A DNA stretch of 64,000 nt from Owenia fusiformis (lineage: Eukaryota; Annelida; Polychaeta; Sabellida; Oweniidae), in contig CAIIXF020000458.1 of assembly GCA_903813345.2 (NCBI GenBank), positions 1 to 64,000 on the forward strand, read 5' to 3'. Within the stretch, counting starts at the first letter, position 1, and every line of letters begins with the position of its first letter. The notes under the pieces are model-generated. The model did no database searches. It was given only the letters and a program-made list of their open reading frames with translations, and was not told the origin of the DNA. The translations under genes and the position numbers were made by a program. Shown here piece by piece: positions 48,501 through 60,500 of the stretch.

Positions 48501-51500
48501 TCTATAGTAGGGGCAGATGGGCAGTAGGCTGTAATATATATGCAAGGTAAACAATGTGATTCAATGTGAAATTATAAGGGCATAACTTCTTTTAAAAGTT
48601 TCATTCATAGGTACAAAAATATGCTTTTGCGAAGAAAATAAGTTCATATAAAAGCAAGCTAGGGTTCTCAAGCTAGGGTACAGAGGGGCAAGAATTGTAC
48701 AGAAAGCTTTAAACGAATATTACACCTGTTTACAATTAGAACTTTTTTTACTGATCACTTGTTAAAACAGCAATACACAAAATAAACATTCTAACAACTC
48801 ACCTTGCAACTGATCAGTTAACTGCTGAAACTTGTTAGTACTATCAGTGTCTGCAACCTGACACCATAGCTGACTGGGGTCTACCACATGACATATTTTC
48901 ACTATGTAATCCTCACCCTGGTCTATCTGACGCGTTTGCCCAAATGTCAGAGTCTTTTGGATCACCTGCAGAGTGAAACAAAGAAATAAAAATTCATTTA
49001 TTTATTAATTATCTTTTAACATTTTAGATTAATGGCCTTATTTACGGAGACGGCTTACCGATAGGTGTAGCGGTCGTTCCGGGTTGTCACGTGACTTGGC
49101 CTCGTTTTCATTTACATGTAAACAAATACAAAAAATTCATTTCTCGCAAATACTCGGCATAAATCACCATATTACAACAATTTCATTGAACGCCATAGTA
49201 AAATGTCTGGAAAATACGATTCGTGGAAGTTAACTGATTTGAAAGAGGAGTTGAGGCGGCGCAAAGCGAGGTGTACGGGCAAGAAAAAGGATCTGATCGA
49301 TCGGTGTGTATTTTTGTAATTTTGGACTTCAGATTTGTCAACACGGAAATAAAATTCATACGTTTACATTTAGTGTTTATAACTCAAAATACGCAATTAT
49401 TCTAAACGTCAATTTAATTTATATCTAATATAATATCTTATCTCAAGTTAAAACTCATTTAGTCTCAAAATTATTCACGCAGTATATGTAAATTACTCCC
49501 GAGAAAACAACACTATTTTTACAGCCATTATTTTTGGTTTATTTTTTTCAGCCTGGTTCACTACGACCGCAACCAAAACTTTGGCAATGAACAGACCCAA
49601 AGAAAGGATTGGAATATGACATTGCCCGATTCTAAGGTATTCAAAGATGTCAACACTGACAGTTCAATACCATGTATGACCAAGGAAAATGTTGACAATT
49701 ATTTGCAGCAATTTGAAAAATCGTCCTATTTGACAGCTCAGAAACTGTATGATGACAGATACTTACAGTACATTCGCAGCGTAATATGGAAAGGACTGAC
49801 TTATGTCAAAGCTGGAGTGAATGCTAGTATGAGAAAGCAGCTCACCTATCATGTTGACATGTCTATCGATAACCATGGTATTGTTCAGGAAGCCCAGTGT
49901 GAATGCGCAGTTGGCATGGGACCAGATTGCCATTGTAAGCATGTATCTGTAGTTTTGTGTGCAATCACAGACTTTTCTTCAAGCAAAATGATGAAAGTCC
50001 AACTTACCTGCACTGAAAAGCTTCAGTCATTCCATCAAGCACCAAAACACCATGGTTCGCCAGTCAAAGCAGAGAATTTGAAAATGACTGAAGATGATTC
50101 AAAGAACTTTACATATGATCCCCGCCCAGAAAATCTACGCAATCACCCAGGTTACCCAGATTATTTCCGAAACCTCTGTATTAATTTTGCCAAACGCTCC
50201 AACATGCCTATTAATCAGCTACACGCTCCAGCTGATACAAAAGCTGTATTTAAGGACCATGACTATTTAGAAAAATCCCATGAATCAACATTTCTTGAGA
50301 AGGAAAATATAACATCAATTTCAAAGGAAGAAATATTGAAAATTGAACTTTCAACACGTGGGCAGAATACATGTCAAACATGGAAAAATGAACGATGTAA
50401 GAGAATAACAGCATCTAATTTTAAACGTGTGTGTACTGCGGGTGAAAGAACTGATAAAGACAAACTTGCAAGAAGTTTAGTAGTGCACAAGACATTCAAA
50501 TCAAAATATACAAATCATGGCATTAAATATGAAAAAACAGCAAAAGATAAATTTTCTTCAACAACAGGCCTCTGCACCAGAGAATGTGGTATTTTTGTTT
50601 CTGAAGAAACACCATACATGAGTGCCACACCAGATGGACTCATTGAAGGTAATGATGATGAGTTATTAGAGATAAAATGCCCTTTCACTGCAAGGAATAA
50701 ACTCATAAATGAGAAAACAGTTCCCTATTTGAAACTGGACTCTAAGGGGGACCTTCACTTGGACACAAAACATGATTATTATTATCAAGTGCAAGGGCAG
50801 TTATATTATGCAGATAAACAAAGATGCCATTTTGTCATTTTCACAAGAAAAGACTTATTTGTTGAAATGATTCCCAGGAATGATCAGTTTATCAGTGAAA
50901 TGGTCATTAAGATTTCTTCTTTTTTCAATGACCATTTTTGTAGCAGTGTCATTGAGAGATTACTTTACAGAGATTTCGACAGGTTTTCGTTTGTATGAGC
51001 ATTCTTTATATGTAACCAAGATTAATGGTGTATAGCTTTTTGGAAACTGTAGCAATAAACCAGTCAGGGCTGTATGTTGATTGTTGTTGAATAAATGTAC
51101 TGATAAAATATAATATAAAATGCTAATATATCAAATATATGTATCATGTTTGTTATTATAAATAACAAAACAAATAAACAATCAAATAGTCTGCAAAACC
51201 CTCCTAATCTCTTGCCAGGTACTAATAACAAGATTAACAACACGGAGACATTCCAGGCACTATGAGATGTCAGTGGAATTATACTCCAGACTAATGAGAT
51301 TAAAAACAATAATTGCCTTGTTCTAGTTGGATAAGAAAGATTATCCAGTGTCAAATGCATGGATCCTTAGATCTAGATCCGTAGCCTAAATGATTGCAAT
51401 CATCCGCCTGTCCGCCGGAAGCTATAGAATGATGTCTCAAGAAAAACTAAACATTGCACCATCATTGTTTTCCAATCAGTCTTACAATGTTTATCGAGCC

Positions 51501-54500
51501 GAGTCTACTTCTGAAATCTTGTAGAATTTGTGGCAGATTTCTTCCTTCTTTGTCATTTCTAAGCCTGTTTAAATACGGTAAATTTCCAAGTCAACAATTA
51601 CAAATCTACAATTAATATGTCCCTTAATAACGTTTCAAAGTATGAAACTGAAAGAAACTGATTGGAAATATTAGTCTAATGAAATGTTATAAAAACTACG
51701 CTAAAACTGTATCATCACGCATTTAAGTCATATTTGTTTACAATTGCTGCCCTAGTAACTAAAATACGTCATATCAAAAAAGAGATTTCATTGGTCGATA
51801 TTTATATTAGCAAATGCCTATTGGGTACATTGAGTGTCACGTGATAGTTGTTTATAAACAATCCCACGTGGCGGAAAACATCAACAGATTGAAAAAAAAA
51901 ATAAATAAACCACTACTTCACCGGTAAATTGATGCAAATTATTATCAAACCCATTCGTTAAATTAATTTTAGTTTTAAGGTTTTTGTAAATTTAATTTCC
52001 ATCAGGCAATCAAAGGCTAATATCTAGGAAAGGTACTATTTTTGTTTTTTAAAGGTCTGGTACGTCATTTACTAAATAGACAGATTAAAACTTGCTCCAG
52101 TCTTACATGACAAGTTATGTATTAGACTAAGAGTTGGGACGTGCCAGGCTTGTTGATTGCAAAAAATACTAGGCTATTTGATTACTTTTTTGTTTTTTCA
52201 GCTGTTGTCTAGAATAAAAAAGGGCCTGGGACAATTTTTTAATTCCTGGGGATTATACATGTTAAACAAACATACCTAATACTTTATTTTCTTTAATAAT
52301 GATTAATGTCTGGCACATGTCTGGCATGTTGATTGCAGAAATATTACTTGAAATAGATGACACACTATTCAATCAAATTCACAAATACTGTAGATTGATT
52401 TTTGTAAAATACATATTTTTTATTTATACATTTATTGCACTGTTAATATTATATTTTTGACAAATGTGTCATTTGCCTAAACATCACTTTTGATTGCATT
52501 GAATATTTACAAGTTCAGACCAAATAAAATGACTGATATGTCTACATTATATGTTATTATTTGCTCTTTACATATACATATACATCTTGTGTCAACATTT
52601 TTTTAGAAAAATCCTTAGGCCAATAAGTCACATTGTAGGTGACATGATGCATGTTCGAAAATTGCAAATCATGATAATGTCAAACATTATAGATGTTGCC
52701 AAATTAACATCAGTAGAGTCCATCGGCTCTGTAAGTATATTGTATGTCTTACACAGACCGATTAATCGTTCGATATGAACACGCTTGCTGGCAACTTTTC
52801 TATCCTTTAGAACAGTGTCTCCATCCATCCGGTTTTTCTTAGAAAAGAATTCTGGTATATTTATCTTGACATCGTACGGCGCAAATATGTCCTGGACATT
52901 GAAGCCCTTGTCCGCCATAATACTATCTCCAGGATCATAGCCACTCAAGTCAGATCGCTCGATGATCTGCCTATCGCTGGCACAACCACCATATGCGGGT
53001 GAACAATAAGAAAACTGACCCCCTGGAGTAGCACCTATCAGTGTTTTCACAGTATTGCGGTTTTTGTAGGTGGAAAATGTTAATCTCTGGGCTGCAGGGG
53101 CTTTTGGCTTTTTGATGGGGCATTCCGTGCCATCGATAATAATGCGTGTTGTCGGAAATTTCTGTGCGAAATCTGCTGGCGTGAAAAATTTTACAAGGTC
53201 TCTGGATGCCCATATGTCAATTTCCTCCCACTGGCATTTCATAAAATTTATCCATGAAATAAATATGTTACTCACTGTCTTGCAAGCTATTTTATATGTT
53301 CGTGAAAGTTCAAAATGAGGAGTATTCCTTCGAAGAAGCAGCATAACCAGGAAGAATTGATCTTCGATTGATATTGTTTTTGTTTTCACTTGAGAGTAAC
53401 GGTAGTTGATATGGTTCACATTTGGACCAAGTGATGAAAGAACAAAATTAAACTTCTCATAAGATTCTAAACCTGTATAATAATGCATCCCCTCATCATC
53501 CTCAATAAAATCTTCAGCTGTCATTAATGGCCGCTGTTTCTCAGGCCACACAGGGGTTTGTGTCCCTATAGTTGCAGATACCTTTCTGCAATATTGGCAT
53601 GGGAGTGGTACAACTGTTGATTTCTCAACTTCAGTCACCGTCACTCTCTCCTCATACAAATCCAAGTCATTGTCAATATGGGATTTTATTGAAGAACTGT
53701 CCACCTCTGTAGTTTTGCCTTCTAGGTTCTTCATGGAATATCTCTTGGCCCTGGAGACAGATGACTGTGACTTCTTTGTCCATTCAAATACTGACGGGAC
53801 GGCAGTGGGTTTCAGTTTCTGATATCTCAGTGGCTTGCCTGAAAATGAAAAAAATTATGTTTGAAATAATCAGTCGGAATCTGTATTGCAAAGAGAAACA
53901 TGTGGGTCAAAACTCGCCATGTATGAACAAAACTACATGTGTACTTTGTAAAGTAACCAACGATCTTTAAATACTTTGCACAGGTATATGTTTAATGTTA
54001 ACAATAATGACACCAGCAGTTGATTTTTTCGTAATATTCAGTGGGCGATAATAGGTGACTCACAAAAATCGTACTCTTATTTCTGTTTATTCGTTCAGGC
54101 CAGTAGAATACGATAACTAGCTACGCTTAAATACATTTATATCTTTGTCTTATTTGTTTTAATAATGCATAGATATTTACCATTAATGCCGTGGGTTATA
54201 TAATCCTCTGGAAGAAAATGTTTCTTGCAGACGACAGCATTTGCAAAATTTGGGGTCCACTTATCACGCTTAATAGCGGCCATCCAAAGCTTCCTACTCT
54301 CACTATCGCTCTTGAAATAATGTCCTCCCTTATTGTTACACAACGGTACGCAGCAAGTTGTTCCTGGCATGATTATAACTCGAGTAAATGAATGATTTGC
54401 CAGAGCTACAGAATTTTCCTGTGTATTTTAATATGTGACCTTGAGAATTGACAACCCGGATCCGACCTGACCTCTATCGGTAAAAATCCAGTCGCGAAGG

Positions 54501-57500
54501 CCATTAGTTAAGTATTTTTCCTTATGCTTTATATATTAACTTCTAAGGTCAAGGTCATAGGATAGACAATGGCTAGACAACAATGATATCTATAGCAACC
54601 ATGTAAATATTAACACACCTCAGTATTAGATATAGCTGGTTCAGCCTGCACATTGGGTTCCTCCTCCGTGAACTTGTCCTCCTCATATAGCTCACCCTCC
54701 TCGCTGGGGGCACTCTCAGTGTCACTAGAAGTCTCCAGGGGACAACCAAGTTTCTTCTCAATCAAAACATCACGCAAGTTCATTCCTCCACTGAAAACAA
54801 TTTCAACCTACATGTATGTATCAGCCCAAAAAATAAATACTGCAACATATGTAATTGTTTCGCTTAATTATTTGTAGGAACCCCAGTCCTAAAAACTATT
54901 TTCAGGGTCAATAGCTGTTGATCAGATAAACTGATCATAAAACCTTTAATATTAGGAGATCGGGTTGTTTCTGTCTAAATCTGAACTTTTTAGGAACTGA
55001 ACTCTGAACTCGTGACAAATGAGCTACCTGGTTGTTATATGAGCAATGATTTTGTTGTCATCTTCCACCTCAACAACCTTTGCCTCTAGTGTTATGTTGG
55101 TATCTTCACTCTGACAAACAGCTTCTAACACACTGATCACCTCTGAAACAGCAATATATGTGCGCCTTTATAGTAGGTGACTAATATATGCTTAATGCTT
55201 AATGTTCTTGCGATAATAATTTGGAAGTTAGTGACCAGTGTCTCATAAGCCGACATCGGCTGGTGGTATTTTAACTATGTTCTTATATATGTATTAATTG
55301 TATCATACCAGTGACACTTAAATAAAATATTTTAAACTAAACTAATGTTATCATCAGCTAAATATGTACATGTACTATAATTTATCTCGACGCCATAAAT
55401 GACCCAAAGGACACAGAAAATTTCATCTGACTTTAATAGTTTTAAATCATATTGAATCATTTAATTTTTAATTAAATTTGAAAAACTATCAAACTGGCAA
55501 TGATTAAATGTCACTTTTGTTACAATGGTGGAGAACAATACTACATTAAATTCTTAAAATCGCCATGTATGGTAGCATACCTTCATCCCATGCCTCTGAG
55601 ACAGGTTTAACCTCAGCCAGACTCAGCTCTAAGGCTTGTGTAGGAAGACTCATGAACTCTGCCTCCATGCGATGCAACCTAGACATTGGGACAGTCTCTC
55701 GGTTCCCATAGTCCACATAAATGAGATCTACTTCATCGCATTTTGTGTCATCTTTATCAACAGCAAGGATTTGGGCTCTATACCATCGTCCATCTTCACT
55801 GTACTGAGCACACACTGGCAGGCCTAGCTCCAGGGACTTCACACTGTGTGCCATGGTTTCTGGAAATAATCATGAAATGTCAAAGTTCTGTTTCAGCAAT
55901 CAAAGGTGGTTAGAAGTCATGTTAAATTCAAACAAAAAGACAAGTTTTTTCAGAGGTTAAAATATTGTTAACAGATTAATGAAAGAATCTGGCCCCCTTC
56001 AACAGCCCTAACCTTATTCTAATATTTTGAATGAATAAAATTAGCAAATAGCTCTTACCCTGTGAAAGTTTGGTGTTGATATCTTCCATGAGGGCCTCTA
56101 GCTGGTGCTGGGAAGAGGCCAGTTGGCAAGTTATATTGTCAGGGTCAGTGAGGGTCACATAAAGCAGGTTGAGAGTGTCTCCTTGGTTTACTTCTGGTGT
56201 AGAATAGAAAAATGGCACAACACCTGAAACAGAAAACCTAAAATCAGCTTGCAAGTTGACAATATGCCGATGCCAATCTAATGAATAAAATTCTTAAAAT
56301 AAAATCAAAATACTCTTTGATGCCAACTAACAACACAGTAAATTCTTTAAAATGTCAGAAAATCCAACAGCTCCTGTCTGGAGAAAAACACTAGAATATA
56401 GTATTTGCTATGCATGGTTTTACCTTGAAAGCTGTCATCTTGTAGATCATCAGTACTGAAACTGCCATAAGAGCTACTTTTCTTCAGACATACCTCCTGG
56501 AAACTTGCCTCTGCAATAATAATTGATATGTTATTTAATTCAGATCATTCTTAGATTTAGATAAACAAAATAAATCCAGTTTAAAGGTATCTGTATTTAC
56601 TGATTCAAAGACAACTTTGTTATATACCAACTCATCACATTTAAGAGCTTATAATCAATGTTGCACCATACATGGAAAACCCTTTATTATGACACATACC
56701 CAGCACTGATGTGTCAGCATCATCATCCTTCAACTCATCAACGTCTCTGATGTCCAACTTTGAGCCTGGAATCACTTCACAGAGGCATTTGGAGACTATA
56801 TAGTGGTTAACACTCTCCAATTCCATACTGTCACCCTCAGCAGTTGAGTAGAGGTACACTGTGTAAGAACCAGTTTCTGTCTTGTTCTCAAATTCTCCTA
56901 TAAGCTTCTTCACACCAAACTCAACTAAAATATAGGAAATCAAATTATAGGAAAGGCATCTTTTGAATTGGTGTGAAATCAAACGTACAAGTACTGACTG
57001 TTCAAAGGTAATTAAGTGGGAATTTTCATTATACTCCACGTAATTTAAATACTTTGCAGTTTCAAGTACAAAGTAACATACACATGATCATCAATCTTTC
57101 ACTACCTACTGATATGTCCAAACTTTACAGATCAACGAAACGATATGCTTTATACATTAAATGAGGTATGTGCTAACAATCCCGATATAAACCTTAACTC
57201 TCAAAATGTTATCAAAGACAAAATTCTCTTTGGGAACAAATTTTTAACAGTTGATGATAACAAACGTTTGATTTTGGCACTACACAAGTTCATAAAAAGT
57301 ACAAAGAGATTTTAATTTTTTGTGGAACTTGAGATGTCCTCTCTACCCAAGTACATTGTATCATGCTTTTTTTCTTTATTGTAACTGCATGTATTTAAAT
57401 TCTGTATTTATATTTGTATCATGTAATTGAGAAGCATTTAAATTAGCAACTATGCTATTTTGCTAATCTGAATAAATATAGTATTATATAAGTAAAAATA

Positions 57501-60500
57501 AGAAAAACTAATAAAATATGTTTATGTGCCCTATATACTGCACTGACCTGTAAGCAGTTTGGTTGCAGTTTCTGTCCATGATGTCATATTTATACCAGCA
57601 AGAGAACAACTGATACACTGTATGGGGAGCTCCAGGAATGAGAATGGCATAGGACGCAGAGCAGACTTTGCCAGTTCTTCAACTTTGCCGTAATCTACTA
57701 GTTTCACCTGGAATTAGAAATTCTTAATACAGTCACAAGGATATGTATGCACTGAACGACTATTATAGACCAATTCACCTCTAAAAAGAGATATCACTAT
57801 CCAGTTTCTGAGCAGTTCTTTATTGTTTAATCTTTATTTTCTATTACAGAACAATTTGACAACAGAATACTATATCTAGCATTAAGAAATTTTTGCACAT
57901 AATTTTTTTTTCATTATGCTTTCAAGGTAAATGCATTACCTGATACAGGTCATCTGTAGTTGCAATAATAACAGCTCTGTACCATCCGTCATCTTCCGCA
58001 GAACGTGCCAATGTTGGCATTCCAATGACAATGGATGAAATCTCGTCTTTGTTATCTTCACAATGGTCAGCTATCTCATCCATGAGTCTATTTAGGTCAA
58101 GGTCAGAGTCGGCTAATCTGCACTGTAAGATTCCTTCCATACTACAGTCTTCAAATATCAGATTTGTTCGTTTTCCAATATCAATTTGGGGGTTTTCATA
58201 GTTCTCTGCTAGTTTTCTCAATGGATCTGATGATTTTTCTTCTGATTTCATTCCAGATATTACTTCTTTGGCTCCAGTTATAATGTCAGTTACAATTCTA
58301 TCAACGACTACTGTTGATAATGCTTCAGCTAATGGACTTTTTGGTGGAGGGATATCTAAACTGTCACTTAAGGATGGCAGGTTATTGGCGGGAATAGATA
58401 GTTCTTTGGGGCTTTCCTCCACTGATGGTGTGATCATTTTAGCATAACCTCCTTCCGCTAGACTAGCACTCACACTTTTGTCCTCTTCATTTATACATAG
58501 CACCACATGAAGTTCACCATTGACATCTTTTACATCAATAATATCAGCTTTTAAGTCATCTTTATTGTATGTTAGTTCTTCAAATCTTGTACATGTTTCC
58601 TCATCCCATTCCTGTCCCAATGGTTCCACATCAGCTAACTGGGCCTTGAAAGCCTGCTGAGGTAACACAGAGAACTCCTGGACCAGTTCTTTAACTTTAT
58701 CTTGTTGGACCTTTTCTTTATTTCCATAGTCTATGAAGAGTAAATCTATGGAATCTGGTGCAGATAACTGGACTTTGGCGCGGTACCAAGACTCATCTTT
58801 ACTAAACTGTGCCACACAATAGTCTCCAGGTGTTGGGTCAACTAAACAATCCTGAAAACAAGGCAAGTATGAATTTATGAAACAGAAAATCAAATACAAT
58901 ACATATACAAGGTAGCACTGCCATTCAAAATGTCACCAACTGCCATATGTTACAGAAACTGACACCTGAACGTCAACCACCATCCAGAAAAAAGCTGGAG
59001 ACTTTAACAATGTCACCACTTTAGGGTGTTACATAAAAATAAATCAAAGAAAAAGTCCATTGTCAACAAATGAATTATATACTAAATGCAAGGCAAGGTA
59101 ATCTATATATGTACTGACAAGCATACCTGTTGAGATTCCAGCTTAGAGTAATGTTCATGCATGAGATCAAGCAGAGGAGGTAGTTCAGCACTAGAAGTTT
59201 CTATCTGACAGTAGAAGTCACTGGGGTTTGTTACACTGCACACGTACACTGGAATACACTTGCTACCTACAGTAAGTGCAGGCTTCTCCACAACTATCCT
59301 ACAATCAAATAGAAATATTCAAGGTCAATAAGAAAGTAACAAATATTGATGTTTCAAGCAAGGAAAACTGAATTTTCAACACCACAATTGTAGCTTTAAG
59401 TTGGAACAAGGCATTAACATGAAAAATCTCACCACCTTCCATTTGTTACAGACACCAAAGAAGGTGCCAAATGCCAAACACCAACCACCGTATACAAAAA
59501 TGTTGGGACACCCACTTGTGGTGGTGACATGATCAAACTATGAATACCAACTGTGTAAAATGTTCATATCAGAGTAAAGTAAGATATTACAGAAGGGACA
59601 ATACTGACTAAGTCAAGAAATGAACTTACTTTTCCTTTTGTTCCTCCTCAAAGTCTGGGGATTGATCTTTCTTCACATATGTAGGAGTCGCATCATCAAT
59701 TGCAACTTCTGCCTCAATCATCTTACTGGCAATATCCATCCCCATGTCTAACAGTGTCACAATACAGCTGTTATCATCGGCTACACTCTTGACCTCACAG
59801 AGTAATGACTTGTCAGCTGTGATGTCGATGAACTTCTCAATTGCTGTATCATCCCATGCTGTAGACTCTCCTGTGGATCTGATCTTAGATAATGTACATT
59901 CAATTCCTTGGATTGGAAGGACGAGGAAATTTTCTGAAATAGCTTTAATGCTATTTGGTTTAACTACTTCACTGTTGCCATAGTCCACAAACTGGACCTC
60001 AATATTGTTCTCAACTGAAACAGCAATAGCTCTGTACCACTGGTCATCTTCAACAGATTTAGCAACACATGGGCTGTTCTTTACAACAGCTGCCAGAACC
60101 ATCCCACCCTCAGTGTAAAAGTCTTGAAGCTCTGTTGTTAATTCTGTTATAGCATTTTCGTGGGCTTTCATTTGAATCCAAAATCGACTTGGGTTAATAG
60201 TGTGAGTTACATAAACTTCCTGTTTCACTCCACATTTAATTTCTAATATATTGTAGTCCGCTGGGGGTTGAAGTTGCGATTCCTCACTGATGTTTGCAAC
60301 TAGATCAGCGAAAGATTCATCAGTTCTCGATAGATCTGGGCTGATGCTATTTTTCTCATCCTCATGTTTACTAGGGATACTATCTCCAATGACCTTTTCT
60401 TGGGCTTTTAACAATGGCAAACTGGGGGAGGTGCTGCTTACAGCCAGTCCTGTTTCTATCAGTTTATTAGCAACAGACTCATCATCCAGCTTCAGTGTTA

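Larger units (their letters stand above)
49034..54502. mobile_element. Complete two-gene DNA transposon, ISL2EU-like
   Basis: 5469 bp within an intron of the Tudor gene. The ends are imperfect inverted repeats of about 55 bp (49034-49089 and 54449-54502) with three conserved blocks at the same spacing: GGCCTT, TACCGATAG and TCCGGGTTGTCA. AT flanks both sides (2-bp target duplication). Inside, two intact convergent genes: a SAP-SWIM-YqaJ nuclease (plus) and a THAP-DDE transposase (minus), both with starts 80-115 bp from their terminus. From memory, the ISL2EU group of the PIF/Harbinger-related elements has 2-bp duplications and a YqaJ-type second protein. The assignment is therefore likely but not checked. 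Intact ORFs suggest recent activity. Confidence 0.88.

Noticed and set aside
49203-50998. YqaJ gene as a phage or bacterial contaminant
   Set aside because: It has a GT-AG intron, sits between eukaryotic transposon termini, and is joined to SAP and SWIM domains.
51064-51360. 98-codon minus-strand frame between the transposon genes
   Set aside because: No domain, overlaps the likely 3' end of the YqaJ gene, and has no neighbouring signals.
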